Shown here piece after piece: positions 58,412-64,000 of a stretch of 64,000 bases of DNA. Numbering within the stretch: the first letter of the stretch is position 1; every line of letters begins with the position of its first letter. This stretch comes from Cycas panzhihuaensis (Eukaryota > Cycadophyta): the NCBI GenBank assembly GCA_023213395.1, contig CM041465.1, forward strand, positions 23,746,001 through 23,810,000. The letters are read 5' to 3'. The position numbers and the translations under genes are program-made. The notes below the pieces were generated by a model. It saw only the letters and a list, made by a program, of their open reading frames with translations. It had not been told where the DNA came from and did not search any database.

Positions 58412-61400
58412 TGGAACCAAGTCTATGGGATGGTAACTACGCCTAGTTAAGATTAGGTTAGTTAATAAAAGGCTCCACAATGAAGAGTTAATCCAACAAG
58501 TGAAAGGAAACACCCACATAGGGTGTCTGTGTATCAGAACACAGGTTCAGGACCCACAAATGGCATACAACTTCTTTTAGGTAACTTAGTTTTGGTTTTG
58601 GGGTAGCACAAACGAGGGATATCCTCAGTTTCCTAAGTAACCTTAAAATGAGGGTCTTCCCAGCCTTGGATGGCTAGAAGGGAAGGGTAAGACCTAACAA
58701 GGAAGCAGATCCTCATGGATGATGAAGGGATATGGATATGATGCATGTAGGTAAGTGGCATGGGAGGTACACATTTGTAAGGGTGGTGTTGGTTAACCAC
58801 CTCACGCATAGGACCAACCTAAGGCAGAAGGGTATTGGGATTGCTAAGTTGATATGAATGTGATAGGGTTAGAAGAGGAGGTCTTAGAGGATAAATCCTC
58901 CTAGAACTAACCCACCTAAAGTGTGTTTTGGGGGAGCCAAGAACGATGGTAGAAGTAATTCCCAATGTCTTATGTGTGAAGGAGTCTACCTTCTATGTGA
59001 AATAGTGAAACGATGTCTAATCAGTTATGTATACAAATAAGAGATAAAAGAAGAAGTATATATATATAAAAGGCAACAAAATATACTTTCTCTTGTTTTC
59101 TCTTTAATATAAACCGTCACTCTCTTTTCACTTTAAACAAAGGGAAAGGGGATGAGAGAGGCAATCCAATATAACACACAAGATGCACGCTAAGGATGCA
59201 AATCCTAATAGGTTGTATGTAATCAAATGAAAAGAGGAAGAGGATATCTCCAATCTTGTGCTCTTTCCTAAAGTGCAAGCTAGTGTGCATATGCAAATGG
59301 ATGGTATAAAGTGGTTCCCTTTTATCTTTTCCCTTTATGTTCTTATCATGCAAATATGCAAACCTAAAAGATAAGCAGAGCAAAGATCTACAAATGGAAG
59401 GCGATGTATCCAGAAAATGATGTGGTTGAAATGAAGTCACCGTCTTGTGCTACACCCGCTTCTTCTTTTCCTTCTCCAAATACATGGATAGCATAGGGGC
59501 TTCCTTACCTTCCCCAAAGTAAAAGGGAAGAAAGCAAGAAAGGCAAAGGAAAAGGAACTATACTAAAAGATGAAATGACCAAGGAAAAGGAAAACAAAGA
59601 AACGTACCTAGATTATAGAAGTTCACCCTTCTCCATGAATGAAGTGGTAAACCTATAATCACAAAGGTTTTCTCCCCTTTTCCAAGGGGCTACTAGAGTG
59701 CTAAGAAAATGTATGTATATATGTGGCTGTAAAATGCTAAGAATATCATAAGTTAAAGCACTTCAAGTCAAGCAAACTTCCAACCAAGAAAAATAACTCC
59801 AAGTCTCCTTAAGGCTAATAACACAAGATAAAGATGCAGATAGTTAGCCTTGGAATGGCTAATCCTCCAACAAGCACACCTCCATGCTACCTCTAAGCAT
59901 AGGAAACAATAAGTTGGGACAACCTAATGGTAGTAAATAATAAGAGAGACAAATAGCATGAGGTTTGCCAATATCGTCTATGTTGCAAACATTATTATAT
60001 GTAGTAATTTGCAATGTTACTCGAGCCAAGACCCAAAGAGGGTGTGAGACATAACTCGAGGCTATAAACTCTACCCAAGGAAGGTACTCAGGCCCAGAAA
60101 CAGTGCAGCAAGAGGCTATATATGCTAATATCCAATGATGGCCTACTTTCGGAAGCTCCCTGGTAGCTCAAGAAAGGCACGAGTGGAGGAGAGGAAAAAG
60201 GAGAAGGGGGTTGCCCTTAAGGAGCAGGCCTAGTTGGGTATGAAACTTGCCTTGGCTCCTTTCTCTCACTTTTTTAGGACCTCTCCCCATATCCTCCTTG
60301 GAGAAACTAGGAGAGGTCAAGAACATGATGTGGACAGAAAGAAAGAAATGGAGGGATTGCCTCTTATATGTACTGGAAAGATGGAAAAAGAAAGATATTC
60401 CAAATGATCTAATCTCTTTCAAGGAAGTTTAACAGGAACAAAATAGAGCAAACATGTGATGATACCTACTAGGATTGATTAGAGATAGGTCTGCCTAAGA
60501 AACTAGCAGAAAATAATAGATCTAGAGTGCTTACAGGTGGATTCCTGGAAGAGTAATAAAACCTAGAGACAAACTTACTGAAACTTGTTGATAGGGCATG
60601 GAGGCAAAACTTGGAGTATACCCTTGCTTGGAGAAGCTTGTTGGCAAGCCTGCTACTACATATACAAGCTAGAGAGGGTGGATCTCAGGCTGGAGCATAG
60701 GGAGCTCAAGTGTTGCAGGGTGTTCCTATAGAAAACTACCTATGAAAGAAGGAGAAGAGAGGAGAGTAGGTAGAAGAAGATAGGGAAAATGAAGTTCTTT
60801 TGGGCTTTATACCTAACTCTAGCTTGAATGGATAATTAGGGTTAGGCTAGGACTCGAGGGGTGCCTAATCCACATGGCAATTTTTCAAACAAAGTGAAAA
60901 TTGCCATGGTAGATTTAAAAAAATATTTTATGACTATCACCCTATGGCAAACTTCATGGTACCATAAAGTTTACCATGGTACTGCGACATTGGTGTAGTG
61001 ACAGAGGTAAAATCATTACAAAAATAGGTGCCTGGGAGCCCTGAGGGAGGGTACCCCAAGCCTAGGAGGGGCTAATCCTCTGTCCAAGTGGTTAGGGATA
61101 ATCATATGTAGAGGATGACCTAAACTAGATGGTATACCTGAGCAGTAGGATTGCCAGGAAATCGGTAACTAGAATAGGGATGTACCAATCACACTTAGCA
61201 GGGTGCTAAGAGCTACGATGTGGCAAAGAGGGTGTGAACAAATCACACAGGATAAGTGATGCTTAAGATAATATGGAGGTGCATAGGAGGGTTATGGAGT
61301 GCCATGGAGATGCATGTCTTGTAGATCATCATAGACTGAAAGAGTATTAAGCAATATGATCAAGCAACGGATGCAAGATGATCACTCAAATGTATCAGTT

Positions 61401-61525
61401 GACCATGCAATGAAATGATGCTTCGATTTACCTTTCTAGAGAAGTCACAAAGTCAAAGGATAGAAGCACACCTATACTCACTTGAGTCAACTTGCCAAAA
61501 ACCCATTCTTGATAGCTGGGAAACA
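58412..61525 (-). repeat. Solo LTR related to the LTRs of element B
   Basis: 3,114 bp. On the minus strand it starts TGTTTCCCAGC at 61,525 and ends GGTTCCA at 58,412. It shares blocks with the B LTRs throughout: ACCCACATAGGGTGTC (58,511), GGGGCTTCCTTACCTTCCCC (59,487), TTAGCCTTGGAATGGCTAA (59,850), a TATA box (60,805-60,811) and an AGTGAGTATAGGTGTG motif (61,467-61,482). Neither a PBS nor a polypurine tract flanks it. The flanking pentamers (GGTGT left, CGTGC right) do not match convincingly. It is more diverged than the B pair, so it is an older insertion or a sister family. Confidence 0.78.
60805..60811 (-). promoter_or_regulatory. TATA box in the solo LTR
   Basis: The minus strand reads TATAAAG in GGTATAAAGCCC, conserved with the element B LTRs. 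Confidence 0.55.
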
Positions 61526-62870
61526 CGTGCTTCTCAAAATTCTTAGTTTCTTGTAAAGTTTTTAGCTTCAAACTTCGCCTTCTTGGTAAGATCTTTCCTA
61601 TTGTGAATTCTTACGAATCTTCTACTTCTTTGTGACTATTTATACTTAGAATCTTTCCCTTCTTTTTGGTGATATTTGAGGTCTCTTTATGCTTGTTTTC
61701 TTTCTTAGGAATTTGGCTAAAATATCCACCTTTTATGGGATAAAGAATAAGTAGATTATTATGAAGAATGTTGATCTCTTCATTGATAGAATAACTACTC
61801 TTTTCCATTCTTCTACAGCTATCCAAATCCTTAAGAGGCTTGCTTTCATCTTGGCTTGTTTGTGGCTATTATTGAGCTTGCTGCCATATGTTTCTTTTTT
61901 TTCTTTATTAATTTTAAGGCAAATTTGAAGTAGTTTGATCATATAAAAGAAGGAAATCCATTATGAGGAAGGAGCTCATTAATAAGCAAGAAATTGCTAA
62001 AATAAAATTGTTAGTATTGCTCTTATTTATCTTCATTCCTTTCATCACTTTCATGTTTTAAAAGGAAATCTAAATAGATGAATGATATGTATTTGATGTG
62101 ATTAGATCATATGAGATTTAGGATGCTTTAGTTCCCAAAAGACTCCATTTATGATAAAATCTCTCTATTCTTTAGTTTATTACTTATTTATGGATGATGA
62201 CTTGGTTATGATTGATTGCATTTAACTTTATAGTCTAAATATCATTCATTATAGTAGAAGTAAATCTTTAAAATATCTCTTTTTATCTTAGAATCATTCT
62301 CTGAAAAGAATATAACATATAATTGGAATAAAAGCTTCACATAAACATTGTATATTATTGAATCTCTTAGTGATTTGCATACATAGTTGCATGTGGTGTT
62401 AGTTGTACTTTGTGCTAGTTTTTATTTTATTAAAAAGTGGGTGTTACATCTAAAGGAAGTAGTTTTGTGTTTATTTTTAGTGTGTTTAGTTCCATTAAAA
62501 AAACATAAAACAAAATATATTGCATGCATGTTTAGTTTTCTTATTTATGTGATGAAAAGAAGGTGGATAGATCTTGTAGTTTTATTGATTGCTCTTCTGA
62601 TTTTATTTTATTTAAAAATATACAAAACAAAATAAAAAAAAAGAAGATAAAACATTTCCATCACTTAGCCCTTCTCCTTCATTTTAGCAAAACTCAAAAG
62701 GTAGAAATAATAAGAGGAAAAGAGTCCCTAGGAAGGTTATAAGAGACATTATTAGTGTAATCTTAAACACAGAACTCCTCCATTCAATTATGTAGGCTAG
62801 GGAATTCAATCAACCCCTTACATCCTAGCCTGTTGTTGCTTCATTCAAACCTTCATTAAATGATATAATC
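61526..62870. other. AT-rich unassigned sequence
   Basis: No supported gene or recognisable element. Low-complexity A and T runs are frequent, and the short ORFs lack any family resemblance. It could be the LTR of the element whose leader follows, but I found no firm match. Confidence 0.35.
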
Positions 62871-63628
62871 AGGTGGAGACTCCTTATTAGGAGTTAGAAA
62901 AGGTGGTCCCTTTTGTTCTCTTAGGCTTCTTGTCTCTTAGCTTAGACTTAAAATAGAGGAAACATATCACTAGTTAGGAGATAGTTAGCTTAGGTCTAAC
63001 CAAAGCATGCCATCTTTCTGATGACCTTGTTAGGGATTACCATTTATCCTCTTATTTAAAGTGATGGAAACTATTACACTGACTCCTAGGTGATCTTTGA
63101 GACTTCAAGTTATCCTACCTAATTTTCGAACCCAACCCTCACATTTCACTCATGAAGTTTCACTTTCCTATGTTGATTCCTCAGAATACTCCCTTGAAGA
63201 TTCAACTTAGTTATACAAAATACCTATGTACCAAGGGTATCCAAAACCCTCTTAATTCCATGGAGATACTTCTTTTATAGATCCTTCTTTTACATAAGAA
63301 GAACCATTTCCTGTTCAAACACATCTATCATATTTTGAGTAAGTTCTTACTCGGGTTTCTACTCCTCTTCATATGCCTAGATATCAAGATCCTTTTCATC
63401 TAGATACTTATACTATGATATCCTCTCCACAACATTGCCAATTTAATCGATTGTGTGAGGAGTATGAGTTGATTCAAGTTGAGCCTTCAATTACTCTTAA
63501 TGTTATTTGATCTCCCCTACCTTCCCATCCTCCTTTATGAAGACCTTATTCTCCTCCTTTAGAGGAAGCAAAAGATCATATATTGGTTCATTCTTAGCTC
63601 CTTGCTTCATCTTCTAGGTTACAAGTTC
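62871..63628 (+). other. Leader-like gypsy fragment with a PBS-like start
   Basis: GGTGGAGACTCCTTATTAGG at 62,873 resembles the gypsy PBS (TGGCGACTCC in the CpG-rich element, TGGAGACC in B). The following 750 bp read as broken gag-leader-like sequence, and no clear domain is seen. LTR-like sequence begins at 63,629, so this may be the whole internal part of a short non-autonomous element. Confidence 0.35.
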
Positions 63629-63895
63629 TATTTCCTAACTATTGGGAATAGATTTGGGGTTCATCGCATAGGTAAGTAGATGTATGCATTTTATCTCATA
63701 CTTTTATTGTACTCTTTTAGTCATTACTTCATATGATACTTTTTGGGCTATTTGGATGCTTGATTATTTGGCTCATTTCATTTTCCTGTGCTTATTAGCC
63801 ATTTATGACAATCAAGACTTCAGTCTAATGGCACCATTGAGCCCCTATAGTGGTCTCTTAGTTGGAAAAAGGTTCATCACATACTATTGTATGTT
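63629..63895 (+). repeat. Gypsy LTR start fragment
   Basis: TATTTCCTAACTATTGGGAA corresponds to the TGTTTCC start of the other LTRs. GGTAAGTAGATGTATGC lies 42 bases in (63,671-63,687). Positions 63,690-63,860 match 19,200-19,330. It is interrupted at 63,896. Confidence 0.5.
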
Positions 63896-64000
63896 GAGAA
63901 GACAAGGTCCCAATACCCTGAAACTAACACCAAGATCTAAACTATTCTTGTAACTAGTTACATGAATCGAAACTAAAATTTAACATGCAAGTTCTTAAAC
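63896..64000. mobile_element. Second copy of the 600-bp insertion, cut by the window end
   Basis: GAGAAGACAAGGTCCCAA begins a match to 37,593 onward. It includes AAGATCTAAACTATT, AACTAGTTA, GAAACTAA and TTTAACATGCAAGTTCT at corresponding spacing. Only about 105 bp are visible. The shared sharp start supports the element boundary called at 37,593. Confidence 0.7.

Noticed and set aside
58407-61530. Target-site duplication for the solo LTR
   Set aside because: GGTGT and CGTGC share only three of five bases.

Overview
The window looks like nuclear DNA of a land plant, probably a seed plant with a large, repeat-rich genome. Everything recognisable is plant retrotransposon sequence: Ty1/copia and Ty3/gypsy polyprotein domains, plant-style primer-binding sites and polypurine tracts, long LTRs, a TRIM, and AG/CT microsatellites. 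I see no host gene, rRNA, tRNA or CRISPR. Most of the sequence is AT-rich and looks heavily deaminated, with Gln and Trp codons turned into TAA/TAG and few CpG. The species cannot be named from this.

Layout. 1-3,330: 5' end of a minus-strand gypsy element (gag, leader, PBS, start of LTR). 3,380-18,475: 3' part of a plus-strand gypsy element (element C), with an antisense plant-mobile-domain (PMD)-like ORF, an extra RNase H domain and an LTR; a decayed Ty1/copia element (about 5,734-13,397) is nested in it. 18,480-20,640: leader and LTR fragments. 20,641-26,960: element D, the same family as C on the minus strand, so C and D form a large imperfect inverted repeat. 27,536-58,143: element B, a minus-strand gypsy element of the Tat/Ogre type, bounded by 3.0-kb LTRs and the 5-bp target duplication CAATG. 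58,412-61,525: a related solo LTR. 61,526-64,000: AT-rich sequence, a leader-like stretch and LTR fragments.

Element B carries three later insertions. A 600-bp insert (37,593-38,192) sits in the reverse transcriptase with an 8-bp duplication. A 313-bp TRIM (54,241-54,553) sits in the leader/gag region with the duplication GGGCA. The third is a 14.3-kb GC/CpG-rich block (39,295-53,636) on the plus strand, made of 1.74 tandem units of about 8,263 bp. Each unit is a related gypsy element (LTR, leader, gag, protease, start of RT, end of integrase, extra RNase H) whose RT-RNase H-integrase core is deleted at the same point in both copies. The block has no target duplication and replaces about 2.2 kb of element B.

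The gypsy elements share an unusual 3' module: integrase end, often an antisense PMD-like ORF, an archaeal-type RNase H domain (five copies in the window), a conserved GAGGTAAAACTATGGT motif, a polypurine tract, and an LTR that begins TGTTTCC and carries a splice-donor-like GGTAAGTATAGGTAT motif about 40 bp inside. The two CpG-rich copies differ mostly by small indels in GC-rich spots while their AT-rich stretches are nearly identical. That pattern suggests consensus errors, so reading frames there should be treated with caution.
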